Shown here piece by piece: positions 8,662-18,286 of a stretch of DNA of 64,000 nt (the stretch's first letter is position 1; each line of letters opens with the position of its first letter). The translations under genes were made by a program, and so were the position numbers. The DNA lies in assembly GCA_963735445.1 (NCBI GenBank), contig CAVTLC010000010.1:62001-126000 (forward strand). Reading direction: 5' to 3'. Origin of the DNA: AP-15 sp963735445 (GTDB lineage: Bacteria > Pseudomonadota > Alphaproteobacteria > ATCC43930 > CGMCC-115725). The notes beneath the pieces were generated by a model, which ran no database searches, was not told the origin of the DNA, and worked only from the letters and a program-made list of their open reading frames with translations.

Positions 8662-9648
8662 ATGGCACAAATCGTCCTCGGGATTGCGACATCGCACACG
8701 CCGATGCTGAACACGCCGGCGAAAGACTGGCCGAGCTTTATCGACCGCGACGGGGTGCGCGAGTTTCTCGACAAGGAAGGGAACCCCGCGACCTACGAGG
8801 AATTGCTGACCCGCCCCGACCCAAGAGCCGCATCGGAATTGACGCCAGAGCGCTTCACGGCCCGCCATGACGAGGCCCAGGCGGCGATCGAAGAGTTGAA
8901 GCGCGCTATTCGCCGAGCCGAACTCGACGCGCTGATCATCGTCGGCGATGACCAGAAGGAGCTGTTTTACGAGGATCACCTGCCCTCTATTCTGGTCTAC
9001 TACGGCGACACCATCCGCAACGTGCCGCTGTCACCCAATTTTAAGGGTCCGGAATGGTCGCGGCTCGCCACTGCGCGCTATTACGAAGAGAAGGAACCGC
9101 GCGACTACCCGGTCGATGCACCCTTGGCGTTGCATTTGATCGGCGAATTGATCGACCGCGAGTTCGACATCGCCTCCTCGAATGGGTTGGCTCCGGGGCA
9201 TGGCGAAGGCCACGCGCACGCCTTTGTCCGCAAACGGCTGATGGAAGACCAAGCCCTGCCGGTCGTGCCGGTATTCCTCAACACCTACTACCCACCCAAC
9301 CAGCCGACACCGCGGCGCTGCTATAAATTGGGTCAGGCGATCCGCGAGGCGGTCGAAAGCTATCCGGGCAATGCGCGCATTGGCATCGCCGGCTCGGGCG
9401 GGCTCAGCCATTTTGTCGTCGACGAGGAACTCGACCGCGGCATCATCGACGCGTTGGCGCGCAAGGACGGCGAGGCGTTGCAATCACTGCCGCGCAAAAA
9501 GCTCAATTCCGGCAGCTCCGAAATCCGCATGTGGATCACCGTCGGTGGTGCGGTCGAGCATCTCGATTTGGCGTGGTCGCATTACGTCCCGGGCTACCGC
9601 ACGCCGGCCGGCTCAGGCACCGGGCTCGGCTTCGCGCTGTTTTCGTAA
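8662..9648 (+). CDS. LigB-type extradiol dioxygenase family protein
   Basis: 328 residues. The N-terminal SHTPML carries the first iron-ligand histidine of the LigB (class III extradiol) fold. Other features are DALIIVGDDQKELF, the region GEGHAHAF and IGIAGSGGLSHFVVDEELD. Family members cleave aromatic rings next to hydroxyl groups using Fe(II), as in protocatechuate 4,5-dioxygenase. AAGGAGAA precedes the ATG. The neighbouring molybdenum hydroxylase and Rieske oxygenase suggest an aromatic or heterocycle degradation locus. The substrate is not deducible. Confidence 0.85.
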   Translation: MAQIVLGIATSHTPMLNTPAKDWPSFIDRDGVREFLDKEGNPATYEELLTRPDPRAASELTPERFTARHDEAQAAIEELKRAIRRAELDALIIVGDDQKELFYEDHLPSILVYYGDTIRNVPLSPNFKGPEWSRLATARYYEEKEPRDYPVDAPLALHLIGELIDREFDIASSNGLAPGHGEGHAHAFVRKRLMEDQALPVVPVFLNTYYPPNQPTPRRCYKLGQAIREAVESYPGNARIGIAGSGGLSHFVVDEELDRGIIDALARKDGEALQSLPRKKLNSGSSEIRMWITVGGAVEHLDLAWSHYVPGYRTPAGSGTGLGFALFS

Positions 9649-9697
9649 CCGGTTTCCGGCTACTCCAAACCGACCCGAAGCCAGGCGTGAGTGCGCG

Positions 9698-12079
9698 CTA
9701 ACCGCGCGTGCGCTGTGCGCGCCGGATCGCAGCGAGGACACGCTCCGCGGTAATCGGCGTCTCGTTGACCTCGGCGCCGAGCGGTGCCAGCGCGTCGCGA
9801 ACCGCGTTGGCAATCGCCGCCGGTGGCGCTACGGCGCCGCCCTCGCCCATCCCCTTCATGCCGTATTCGGTCGCCGTCGCCGGGTTGTGGATATGCCCGA
9901 TCCTGATCGGCGGCACCTCGAACGCGGCGGGCAGATGATAGTCGAGCAGGCTCGCGGCCAGGGGCTGGCCGTGCGCGTCATACGGAATCTCCTCAAACAT
10001 CGCGGTGCCGATCCCCTGCACCACGCCGCCGCGGATCTGGCCCTCGACGATCATCGGGTTGACCATCGTCCCGCAATCCTCGGCGACCGCGAAATCGAGC
10101 AGCTCGACATGGCCGGTTTCAGGGTCGACCGCCACCACCGCGCCGTGCGTTGCATAGGAAAAGACGCCGGTGCTGATGCTGGGCTCGTAGGTCGCGACCG
10201 CCTCGAGCAGCGGTTCGACACCTGCCGGCAGCCCGTCCATCCGCAGATGCGCGACCTTGGCCACTTCCGCGATCGTGACCGAGCCTTGCGGACCCAGCAC
10301 CCGACCGTCGGCGCAGCGCGCCTCGCCGATGTCGCATTGCAACAAGTGAGCGCCGATCCGCACGATCTTGTCGCGCAATATCCGGCTCGCGCGCGCCACC
10401 GCACCCCCCGACATCACCATGCTGCGCGAGGCGAAGGTGCCAAAACCAAAGGCGGTGCTTTCGGTGTCGCCGTGGCGGACCGAAATGCGCGCCGGTTCGA
10501 TGCCGAGTTCCTGATAGGCGATCTGCGACAATGTCGTTTCGAGCCCTTGGCCGTGCGACTGAATCCCGACCATCAGCACGAGGCTGCCATCGGTCAGGAT
10601 GCGGGCCGTGCAGCTCTCGTATCCCGGGATAATTGAGGCGCCGCGCGAGGCGAATTCAGCCGCGCCATGCGCTGTCTGCTCGGTAAAGCTCGCAAAGCCG
10701 ATGCCGATCAGCCGGCCCCCGGCCTCCGCCGCGGCAGGCTTGGGCTCGCCGTCCGCGCTGGCGTTCGCGCACCGCATCGAGGTGCAATAATTCGGCGCAG
10801 AGATTGACGCTCGCCGCATAATCGCCGGTGTCGTAGCGCATGCCGGTGATCGAGGTGAACGGCATCTCGGCCGACGGGATCATGTTCGCAATGCGCACCG
10901 CGACCGGGTCGCGGCCGACCGCGCGCGCCACCTCGTCGATCGTCCGTTCGATCGCAAAGCAGGCGCCCGGGCGGCCGACCCCGCGATAGGGGCCGAGCGG
11001 CGCCTTGTTGGTCGCGACGGTCAGGGTGCGGGCGCGGTAATTGGTGATCGTGTATGGGCCCGGGCAATGTGCGGGCCGCCATGTTGGCTTCCTGGTAGGG
11101 CCCCTGCGGCCACAGCCCATAGGCGCCGGCATCAACCACGATCTCGGTATCGATGCCGAGGATGCGGCCTTGCCGGTCGGCGTAGGCGGTCAGCTTGTAG
11201 TGATGGTCGCGGCAATGCGCCGCGGTCAGCAGATGCTCGTTGCGGCTTTCGACCCAGCGCACCGGGTGGTCGAGTTCGAACGCCAGCGCCGCCAGGATGA
11301 TCTCTTCCGGATAGAGCCGGGCCTTTGGGCCAAACCCGCCGCCGACATCCGGAGCGACGACGCGCAGCTGACGTTCGTCGACACCCAGTGTCTCGGCGAT
11401 CGCGACGCGCACCGTGTGCGGTGTTTGGGTCGAGGCGTAGACCACCACTTCGTCGAGCCGGTGGTCGCGGTAGGCCAGCACCGCGCGCCCTTCGAGCGGC
11501 GAGCCCGATTGCCGGTTCATCCGATATTCGCGGGTCACGACGATGTCGGCGGCGCGCGCGGCGGCATCGATGTCGCCGCCCTCGACCGTGCGCTCGATAT
11601 AGAGGTTGTCGCCCCAATGATCATGAACCAAGGCCGAGCCGGGGCTCAGCCCGCGGCGGGCGTCGACAACCGCGTCGAGCGGCTCGAAATCGATCGTCAC
11701 CGCTGGCGGCGAGGTCTTCCGCCTCGGCATGGGTCGGGGCGATGCAGGCGGCAATCGCTTCGCCGACATAGCGCACCTTGTCGGTGGCGAGCGGCGGCCA
11801 GGCCGGCGATTTGGCGCCAGTCGCGTGCGAGACGATCCGGATCGGCTGCATCCGCGGCAGGTCGGCCGCGGTGAAGACCCGCTTGCGGGCATCGGGCGGG
11901 ACGGTGATCGAGCGAATGCGCGCATGGGCATAAGGGCTGCGCAGAAAGACGACTTCGGCCGTTTCGGGTAGGCGGACATCCGAGACGAATTCGCCGCGCC
12001 CGCGCAGATGCCGCGCGTCCTCCTTGCGCAGAACCGAGGCGCCGATGCCGAAGCCTTTGCTCGATGATCCCGAATTCAT
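9698..12079 (-). pseudogene. Xanthine dehydrogenase/CO dehydrogenase-type molybdenum hydroxylase large subunit, three frameshifts
   Basis: Four reading-frame blocks join end to end into one molybdopterin-binding subunit. They are the N-terminus FGIGASVLRKEDARHLRG to AEAEDLAA, then IDFEPLDAVVDARRG through APDVGGGFGPKARLYPEE, then APLGPYRGVGRPGACF, then SHGQGLETTLSQIAYQELG and the C-terminal GMKGMGEGGAVAPPAAIANA. Breaks lie near 11706, 11059 and 10760. Each is repaired by dropping one base, and three together restore the original frame (repaired length about 793 residues). GGGG lies 8 bases before the ATG. The enzyme would hydroxylate aromatic heterocycles or aldehydes; no FeS or FAD subunit genes adjoin it. 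It may be decayed or simply mis-sequenced. Confidence 0.85.
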
Positions 12080-12274
12080 CGCATCCCCCGACCGTGGCTC
12101 GGAGCGTAATTCGATCAGCGAGCCGCCTGAGGTCGAGGATTGCATTGCGTCCGTCGCATCGCAAGCCGCGCTATTTTTGCCAAGCTGCTTGACCTGACGC
12201 TCGCCCGATCCGCAAAGTGAGCGCAAAAGAACCGGCTCTTTTACGACCGCGGCAGCGGGTCAGCGAGGCAAGCG

Positions 12275-13586
12275 ATGAGCAAGCATAAGGACAGCGAGGA
12301 TCTGGTCCGCGTCGGCCCCGGCACGGTCATGGGCGAAATGATGCGGCAATATTGGCTGCCGGCGGCGATGTCGTCCGAATTGGAACGCGACGGCGCGCCG
12401 ATGCGGCTGATGCTGTTGGGCGAGCGGCTGATCGCGTTTCGCGACAGCAACGGCCGGGTCGGGGTCATGGACCATCGCTGCCCGCATCGCTGCGCCTCGC
12501 TGTTTCTTGGCCGCAACGAGGAAGGCGGCATCCGCTGCGTCTATCACGGCTGGAAATTCGACGCCGAAGGGAATTGCGTCGATATGCCGAACACCCCGCC
12601 GAAACAGGACTACAAGGACAAGGTCAGGGCCAAGGCCTACAAGGTCGCCGAGCGCAACGGCCTCATCTGGGTCTATATGGGCGAGCGCGATACCGCCCCG
12701 CCTTTGCCCGGCATCGAGGCGTCGCTATTGCCGGCAGACGAATTGCAGATCACGTTCGCGCAGCGCGAGTGCAATTGGCTGCAGGCGCTCGAAGGCGACA
12801 TCGACACCTCGCATTTCGGCTTTTTGCATGCCGGCTCGGTCGATCCGGAGAATGTGCCGACCGACAATCTGATCCGCTGGACGGTCGCCAACCGCGCCCC
12901 GCAATACCATGTCAGCGATACCGATTACGGCACGATGTACGCCGCCTATCGCCCGGCCGAGGCGGGCAAGACCTATTGGCGGTTTGCCAATTTCCTGTTT
13001 CCGTTCTGGACGCAGACGCCGCAGGGCGCCTTTGACCGGGTCAACAGCCGCGCCTGGGTCCCGATGGATGACGGCCATACGATGTTTGTCAGCCTGAGCT
13101 GGAAGGGGCTGCCGGCCGACCGCGCCGCACTCAGCAACAGCCGGGTGTTGCCCGGCTCGAAACTGACGATGGATTTCGTGCCGAACACGACCGACTGGTA
13201 CGGCCGCTGGCGGCTCGCCGGCGTCGAGGGCAATGACTGGCTGATCGACCGCGACGCGCAAAAGAACGGCGGCATCTTTACCGGGATCGTCGGGATCCAG
13301 GCGCAGGATCAGGCGGTCACCGAAAGCATGGGGCCGATCACCGATCACGCGTACGAGAATTTGGGGCCGAGCGATATCATGATCGCGCGCACCCGCCGCC
13401 GCCTGTTGCGCGCCGCCCGCGCCTTCAAAAAGGACGAGACGGTGCCGCCCGGCGTCGACAACCCCGATGTTTTTGTCAACGTCCGCAGCGGCGATTTCCT
13501 CGCCGACGAAAGAGATCAGCTGGCGCGACGCCTACGACCAGCAAGCCCGCACCGCCATCCGCCCATTGGCGCAGGCGGCGGAATAA
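12275..13586 (+). CDS. Rieske [2Fe-2S] aromatic-ring-hydroxylating oxygenase, alpha-subunit type, C-terminal frameshift
   Basis: An N-terminal Rieske domain with DHRCPHRCASLFLGR and CVYHGWKFD (CxH…CxxH cluster ligands) is followed by a phthalate-dioxygenase-like catalytic domain with DIDTSHFGFLH. This supplies the mononuclear iron histidine and bridging acidic residues. The frame breaks in an AAA run near 13510. Removing one A gives the natural ending EISWRDAYDQQARTAIRP and a stop at 13584–13586, 12 bases short of the convergent darG stop; unrepaired, the frame runs to 13642. It belongs to the single-component group that needs a separate reductase. The substrate is unknown. Confidence 0.88.
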
Positions 13587-13598
13587 AAGCCGGTGGGC

Positions 13599-14672
13599 CT
13601 ATGCAGGAGTTGGAATACGCAGCCGATCAATCGCCAAGGTGATCAAGCGATCATCGAACAATTTCAGCTTGCGTTCCCCGGCTCCAGCTCCACCCCGCCA
13701 CTCTCGAAGACCTCTTCGAATTGCATCGACACTAGGCGGCAAATGTTCATGCTCTAGGAGCCAATCTACGGTTGCCAATAATTCCATGCCTAGAGGCGAT
13801 TCGAAACCTTCGATTAACGCCGAAATAGCGTCAAGCACCGGACGGTATGGTTTCGCTTCGCTTGAGAGATAGAGGGTAACACGATCCATTTTCTTGTCGT
13901 CGAAACCGATAACGTCCAAAGGACCGGCATCCGCTAGACGTTTCTCGCAATGCAAATAACTCCCATCCAGAGCGTTGAGTAAATGCCTCAGCTTGGGTGA
14001 ATACGGTCCATATCTGTCGGCGTGGAAATTAAGATTTAGAGGATTTTGTAATCCTTGTGAGAGGATTTCTTTCTCAACAAAATAGGCGAGTTTCTGAATT
14101 TCGAGCAATGTGCATTCTATACCTAGAATCCAATAACGTCGGACTACCTCTGTCATCAGAGCGCGCCCTGGCGTCAGCTTCTCCACGCCCTCCCGCTTCG
14201 CGACATTTTGGTATTTCGACGTAGGCTCATAAACGATGATCGCGACGTCAGACAGCGAATCAAGGGACCGCTCGATTAGAGGCCGCACATCCTGCCAGTC
14301 AAGTCCGCCATTACCGCTGCCCAACGGTGGGAGTGCGATGGAAGTTATCGAATGCTCTTCGATAAAACGTCGCAGATCGTTTAATCCAGCCCGGATCCAT
14401 TCGAGCTTCGAAGGTGAGCGCCAATGTTCCTTAGTCGGGAAGTTGATTATCCACCTCGGACCTCCCGTTACATCTCTTCGCTCCGTGGCAAATACCCGAC
14501 CGATTACGATCTCTTGTTTCTTACATGCTTCTTTGTAGAGAAAAAAGTTTTCAGGGAAGTGTTCTTTGAACATAAGGGCGATACCCTTCCCCATCACACC
14601 AACTGTGTTCACAGTATTGACGAGCGCTTCAGCATCTGCCTCCAAGAGATTGCCTTGGGTGAACGTGATCAT
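13599..14672 (-). CDS. darG: DarG-type macrodomain antitoxin
   Basis: 357 residues. An N-terminal macrodomain carries GNLLEADAEALVNTVNTVGVMGKGIAL and ALPPLGSGNGGLDW, which bind and remove ADP-ribose. A C-terminal domain (about residues 170–350) resembles the toxin-binding half of DarG. DarG reverses thymidine ADP-ribosylation of DNA made by DarT and also neutralises DarT directly. The ATG at 14672 has GGGGTGG upstream and was preferred to the GTG at 14684. The gene overlaps the end of darT by 44 bases. Base composition is clearly more AT-rich than the surrounding genes. Confidence 0.88.
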   Translation of the reverse strand: MITFTQGNLLEADAEALVNTVNTVGVMGKGIALMFKEHFPENFFLYKEACKKQEIVIGRVFATERRDVTGGPRWIINFPTKEHWRSPSKLEWIRAGLNDLRRFIEEHSITSIALPPLGSGNGGLDWQDVRPLIERSLDSLSDVAIIVYEPTSKYQNVAKREGVEKLTPGRALMTEVVRRYWILGIECTLLEIQKLAYFVEKEILSQGLQNPLNLNFHADRYGPYSPKLRHLLNALDGSYLHCEKRLADAGPLDVIGFDDKKMDRVTLYLSSEAKPYRPVLDAISALIEGFESPLGMELLATVDWLLEHEHLPPSVDAIRRGLREWRGGAGAGERKLKLFDDRLITLAIDRLRIPTPA

Positions 14673-15312
14673 CTGAAATACCACCCCGGTTGGCTGTAAA
14701 CAGGAGTGTCACGCCTGCAGCTGTCATTACGCTCTTCGCGTGATCGCGCACTGTTGGATTACAACACACGGCACCCAATACTGAGGTTATGGGCAAAAAC
14801 GTATAAACTAGAGCCTCGGCCTGATATCGCTCCATCTTTTCGGGATTTTCGTTGTCTCGTCTGAAGTCACGGTTTTGCAAGATTGTCCAGTCTATTTTAT
14901 CCAAATCTCTCAAATCAGAGAAGAATTGCGCGGCCGCGAGATAGGCATGACGATCGGTGAAAAGGAAGCTAATCCCATCCGATTGTAATCGACGAAGCGA
15001 CGCTACGAGAATTACGATTTCATCATTTCGACGCTGACGAATTCCGCGATAACCGGTTTTGATATTTAAGAGCATCACGGGAAGAGGGGTGAAATAGAAC
15101 GGGACGTAATCGCTTAGATTACCGCCAGGCGACACAGGCACGCCCCGATAATGACGGCCGCTGATAAGATCTGGGTTGCCAATGCTCACGAAGTTAGGGT
15201 CGATCTGATTCGAATTACGGCAATGGATCCCATTCGCGAGAATCCACGGTAGATTGTCGCGATGGATGATTCGAAAAATCAGCGCCTTTTCAGGGGTTAG
15301 AAGCTTGTGCAT
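14629..15312 (-). CDS. darT: DarT-type DNA ADP-ribosyltransferase toxin
   Basis: 227 residues from the ATG at 15312; an ATG at 15330 is also possible. Family features are RIIHRDNLPWIL near the N-terminus, SDYVPFYFTPLPVML (NAD-site region), and YQAEALVY, which contains the expected catalytic glutamate. DarT attaches ADP-ribose from NAD to thymidines in single-stranded DNA, blocking replication; related pairs act in phage defence. It precedes and overlaps darG. It is AT-richer than its surroundings, which points to horizontal acquisition. Confidence 0.88.
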   Translation of the reverse strand: MHKLLTPEKALIFRIIHRDNLPWILANGIHCRNSNQIDPNFVSIGNPDLISGRHYRGVPVSPGGNLSDYVPFYFTPLPVMLLNIKTGYRGIRQRRNDEIVILVASLRRLQSDGISFLFTDRHAYLAAAQFFSDLRDLDKIDWTILQNRDFRRDNENPEKMERYQAEALVYTFLPITSVLGAVCCNPTVRDHAKSVMTAAGVTLLFTANRGGISDDHVHPRQSLGGRC

Positions 15313-15330
15313 CTTCCCCGGGAGGGGCAT

Positions 15331-15520
15331 CCCCTATTTCCAGCTAGTGTCATATTAAGCGTTCGTTCCCGAATATGAGGGAATGGTGCTGGGACCGCGG
15401 GAGCCATGTCAAGACTATGTCAGCGTGTCACGGCCCAACTTCCAGGGCTGACTACGGTGACTCACTTACGAAGTTTGATACGGTGAGCACGCGGGTAAAC
15501 TTAGGATGGCATCACTTCGT
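15331..15520. other. Gap upstream of darT, no gene seen
   Basis: About 190 bases between darT and the duplicated hydantoinase fragment. It should hold the darT promoter (minus strand). No open frame, clear promoter hexamer pair or repeat could be assigned. Confidence 0.4.
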
Positions 15521-16032
15521 AGCGAACCCGTTTTCGCGATCTGCGGCGATTGCGGCGGGGTCGCGGTCGGCGGGGTTGCCCCAGCCGCCGCCTCCGCCGG
15601 ATTCGAGGATCAGGATGTCGCCGGGGCGGATCGTGATGCCGGTTTCCTTGGTCTTGATCGGGCGCGGCGGCTGGCCCTCTGAGTAGAGCGTGTAGCGGTG
15701 CGGCAGGCCGTCCTCGCCGCCAAGGATGCCGCACGCGCCGTGACGGACGCCGTCGCCGGCGGTGTTGGCGATTGCCGGCTCGGCGGTTTCGACAACCATC
15801 TCGACTATCCCGCCGGGGCCGCCGTGATATTTGCCGATGCCGCCTGAATCCGGGCGGAATTCGTGGCGGCGAAAGAACAGCGGGAAGCGCACCTCGGTTA
15901 CTTCGAGGCTGCCGAATTTGATGCCGCCCGCCGCCTGCCATTCGCCCGCACCCGGCCAGCCGTCGCCCGCGGGTGATGCGCCGCCGCCGGGGCGCGCCTG
16001 AAAGAAATGCCAGATGAATGGGTTGCCCTGAG
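15512..16032 (-). pseudogene. Duplicated C-terminal fragment of hydantoinase B
   Basis: From 15521 to 16032 the sequence is about 95% identical to 16342–16853, the 3' part of the adjacent full hyuB gene, at a constant offset of 821 bases. It encodes the segment from FIWHFFQARPGGG to the acidic end (ADREN) and stops earlier than the parent (GFATK). Upstream of 16032 the similarity stops abruptly. There is no start or catalytic N-terminus, so it cannot make an enzyme. The darTG pair begins immediately beyond it. Confidence 0.85.
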
Positions 16033-16248
16033 GCAAGTTGCTGCCCGAGGCGTCAGAGGGGTTTCCGACTGAGGCCGGCTGGCAGAGCCCTGTCGAAGCC
16101 CCTAAAAACAATCTGACGTCTTGCCTTGGGGTTCTTTGACCTAGATCAACGGCTTGAGAAAATTTGACGGCATAGGCGATCTCGGCGTTCGTCGTGCAAA
16201 AATCGCGGTTCCGGGGCAGGTGTGAATTACCCGGGTGCAGACGCCTCG

Positions 16249-18066
16249 TTAACACGGTCGTTTGGATAATCGGGCAAAATATGCACCGTCAGCGTGCGCG
16301 TTGGGCTCGGGTGGCGGCGGCGATCTCGGTGCTATACTCGTCACGAAGTCGTTTTCGCGGTCGGCGGCGATTGCCTGCGGGTCGCGGTCGGCGGGGTTGC
16401 CCCAGCCGCCGCCTCCGCCGGATTCGAGGATCAGCACGTCGCCGGGGCGGATCGTGATGCCGGTTTCCTTGGTCTTGATCGGGCGCGGCGGCTGTCCTTC
16501 GGAGTAGAGCGTGTAGCGGTGCGGCAGGCCGTCCTCGCCGCCGAGGATGCCGCACGCGCCGTGGCGCACCCCGTCGCCGGCGGTGTTGGCGACCGCGGGC
16601 TCGGCGGTTTCGACGACCATCTCGACGATCCCGCCGGGGCCGCCGCGATATTTGCCGATGCCGCCTGAATCCGGGCGGAATTCGTGGCGGCGAAAGAACA
16701 GCGGAAAGCGCACCTCGGTCACTTCGAGGCTGCCGAATTTGATGCCGCCCGCCGCTTGCCATTCTCCCGCACCCGGCCAGCCGTCGCCCGCGGGTGACGC
16801 GCCGCCGCCGGGGCGCGCCTGAAAGAAATGCCAGATGAATGGCTTGCCCTCGGGAGAATTATTGCTGGGCTTTCGCGGGAATGACGGTTCGATTTGGTCT
16901 GATCCTGATCTAGCGGAAACCCCGGCGCGCGGGTCGCGGCCCTGGATCGCGATCCGGAAACGGCGGCCCCAGCCCGCCATCGCGCGGTCGGGGCAGGCCG
17001 GCGCCAAGGCCTTGACGATCGCCTCCATGATCTCCTGGCCGCAATGATTGGTGGCGAGGGTCACCGGCATGCCGGGATTGGCCCACACCACCGTTCCCTG
17101 CTTGGCCTTCACCGTGATCGGGCGAAAGGTGCCGTCGTTTTTGGGCGTGTCCGGGTCGATCAGGTAGGACAGCGCGACGACCACCGCCGAGCGCATGTTC
17201 GGGTAGGAGGAGTTGATAAAGCTCGCGACTTCCTCGTGCGAATCCGTGAGGTCGATGACGAGGTCGCTGCCGCGCTTTTCGACCGTGGCGCGGATATGGA
17301 TGTCGTCATGGCCGCGGCCGTCATCGTCGAGCATTGCCTCGCCGTGATAGACGCCGTCCCGCCACTCGGCGATCACTGCCCGGGTCTGGCGCTCGGCGCC
17401 GTCGAGCACCGCCTCGATCGCGGCGTCGGCAACCGGCCAGCCGAATTCGGCCGCCAACGCCAACAGCCGCCGCTCGCCGGTATGAGCCGAGCCGATCATC
17501 GCCGCGAGATCGCCGCGAAAATCGCGCGGATGGCGGACATTGGTCGCGATCATCTCGAGAAGGTCGCGCCGTACCTCGCCGCGATCGTAGAGCCGCAGCG
17601 GGGTGATTCGGATCCCTTCCTGCCAGATGTCGGTCGCGGCAGCGTTGTAGGCGCCGTGCGTCGCCCCGCCGATGTCGCTCTGATGCGCGCGATTGATCGA
17701 CCAAAAGCGCGGCTGCTCGCCGGCAAACACCGGCACAAACACGGTCAAATCGGGCAGATGATTGCCGCCATGATAGGGATCGTTGAGCAGGAAAACGTCG
17801 CCCGGATGGATGTCGCCGGCGAAGAACTCGGTCACCGCCTTTGCCGCGTAGGGCAGGGCGCCGACATGGATCGGAACATGCTCGGCCTGGGCGATCAGCC
17901 GCCCGTCGAGATCGCAGATCGCGGTCGAGAAATCACGGCTCGAATTGAGGATTTGCGAATAAGATGTGCGCAGCATCGCTTCGCCCATCTCCTCGACGAT
18001 CGCCAACAGGCGATGCCGGATCACAGAAACGACGATTGGATCGACGATATTGCTCAAGCTTGTCAC
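16249..18066 (-). CDS. hyuB: Hydantoinase B / N-methylhydantoinase B-type (HyuB/HyuB-like oxoprolinase subunit)
   Basis: About 605 residues. Typical HyuB blocks are present: IRHRLLAIVEEMGEAMLRTSYS, LLNDPYHGGNHLPD, RAHQSDIGG, FINSSYPNMRSA, the GQEIMEA stretch and a C-terminal GGGGWGNPADRDP. HyuA/HyuB pairs hydrolyse cyclic amides with ATP, but no hyuA adjoins this gene. The GTG at 18066 is chosen because AGGGA lies 5 bases upstream and family similarity starts there. About 25 extra residues between RDPR and GKPFIWHFF are encoded by an inserted repeat (16856–16920). Confidence 0.85.
   Translation of the reverse strand: MTSLSNIVDPIVVSVIRHRLLAIVEEMGEAMLRTSYSQILNSSRDFSTAICDLDGRLIAQAEHVPIHVGALPYAAKAVTEFFAGDIHPGDVFLLNDPYHGGNHLPDLTVFVPVFAGEQPRFWSINRAHQSDIGGATHGAYNAAATDIWQEGIRITPLRLYDRGEVRRDLLEMIATNVRHPRDFRGDLAAMIGSAHTGERRLLALAAEFGWPVADAAIEAVLDGAERQTRAVIAEWRDGVYHGEAMLDDDGRGHDDIHIRATVEKRGSDLVIDLTDSHEEVASFINSSYPNMRSAVVVALSYLIDPDTPKNDGTFRPITVKAKQGTVVWANPGMPVTLATNHCGQEIMEAIVKALAPACPDRAMAGWGRRFRIAIQGRDPRAGVSARSGSDQIEPSFPRKPSNNSPEGKPFIWHFFQARPGGGASPAGDGWPGAGEWQAAGGIKFGSLEVTEVRFPLFFRRHEFRPDSGGIGKYRGGPGGIVEMVVETAEPAVANTAGDGVRHGACGILGGEDGLPHRYTLYSEGQPPRPIKTKETGITIRPGDVLILESGGGGGWGNPADRDPQAIAADRENDFVTSIAPRSPPPPEPNAHADGAYFARLSKRPC
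16856..16920. repeat. Repeat-derived in-frame insertion in hyuB
   Basis: Family members read RDPRNGKPFIWHFF here. This gene instead has an extra stretch containing the strand tttcgcgggaatgacgg, the core of a widespread proteobacterial palindromic repeat. The reading frame is kept. Confidence 0.55.
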
Positions 18067-18111
18067 CGCGGTCCCTAATCCCTGCCGGCGAGCCGAAAGG
18101 AGTAAATGCTG

Positions 18112-18276
18112 ATGCCGTACAGACCGAACTACCGTATCGAACGCGCCGAGCGCGACCGCGCCAAGAAGGCGAAGAAAGAGGAAAAGATCAAGCAGCAGCA
18201 GGAACGCGCGGCATTGCGCAGGACTAATCCTGAAGACGCCTCGACCGAGGAGCCGGAGATGCCTGAAAACCCGTGA
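18112..18276 (+). CDS. Small highly charged protein (54 residues)
   Basis: The strong site AAGGAG ends 9 bases before the ATG at 18112 (an in-frame ATG at 18106 is closer). The product begins MPYRPNYRIERAERDRAKK, continues with a Lys/Glu/Gln-rich helical stretch (KAKKEEKIKQQQERAALRR) and ends in an acidic tail. Similar short lysine-rich proteins of unknown role occur in Hyphomicrobiales-type genomes (from memory, not checked). It runs divergently from hyuB. Coding status rests on the ribosome site and biased composition. Confidence 0.65.
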   Translation: MPYRPNYRIERAERDRAKKAKKEEKIKQQQERAALRRTNPEDASTEEPEMPENP

Positions 18277-18286
18277 GCGCGGATGC

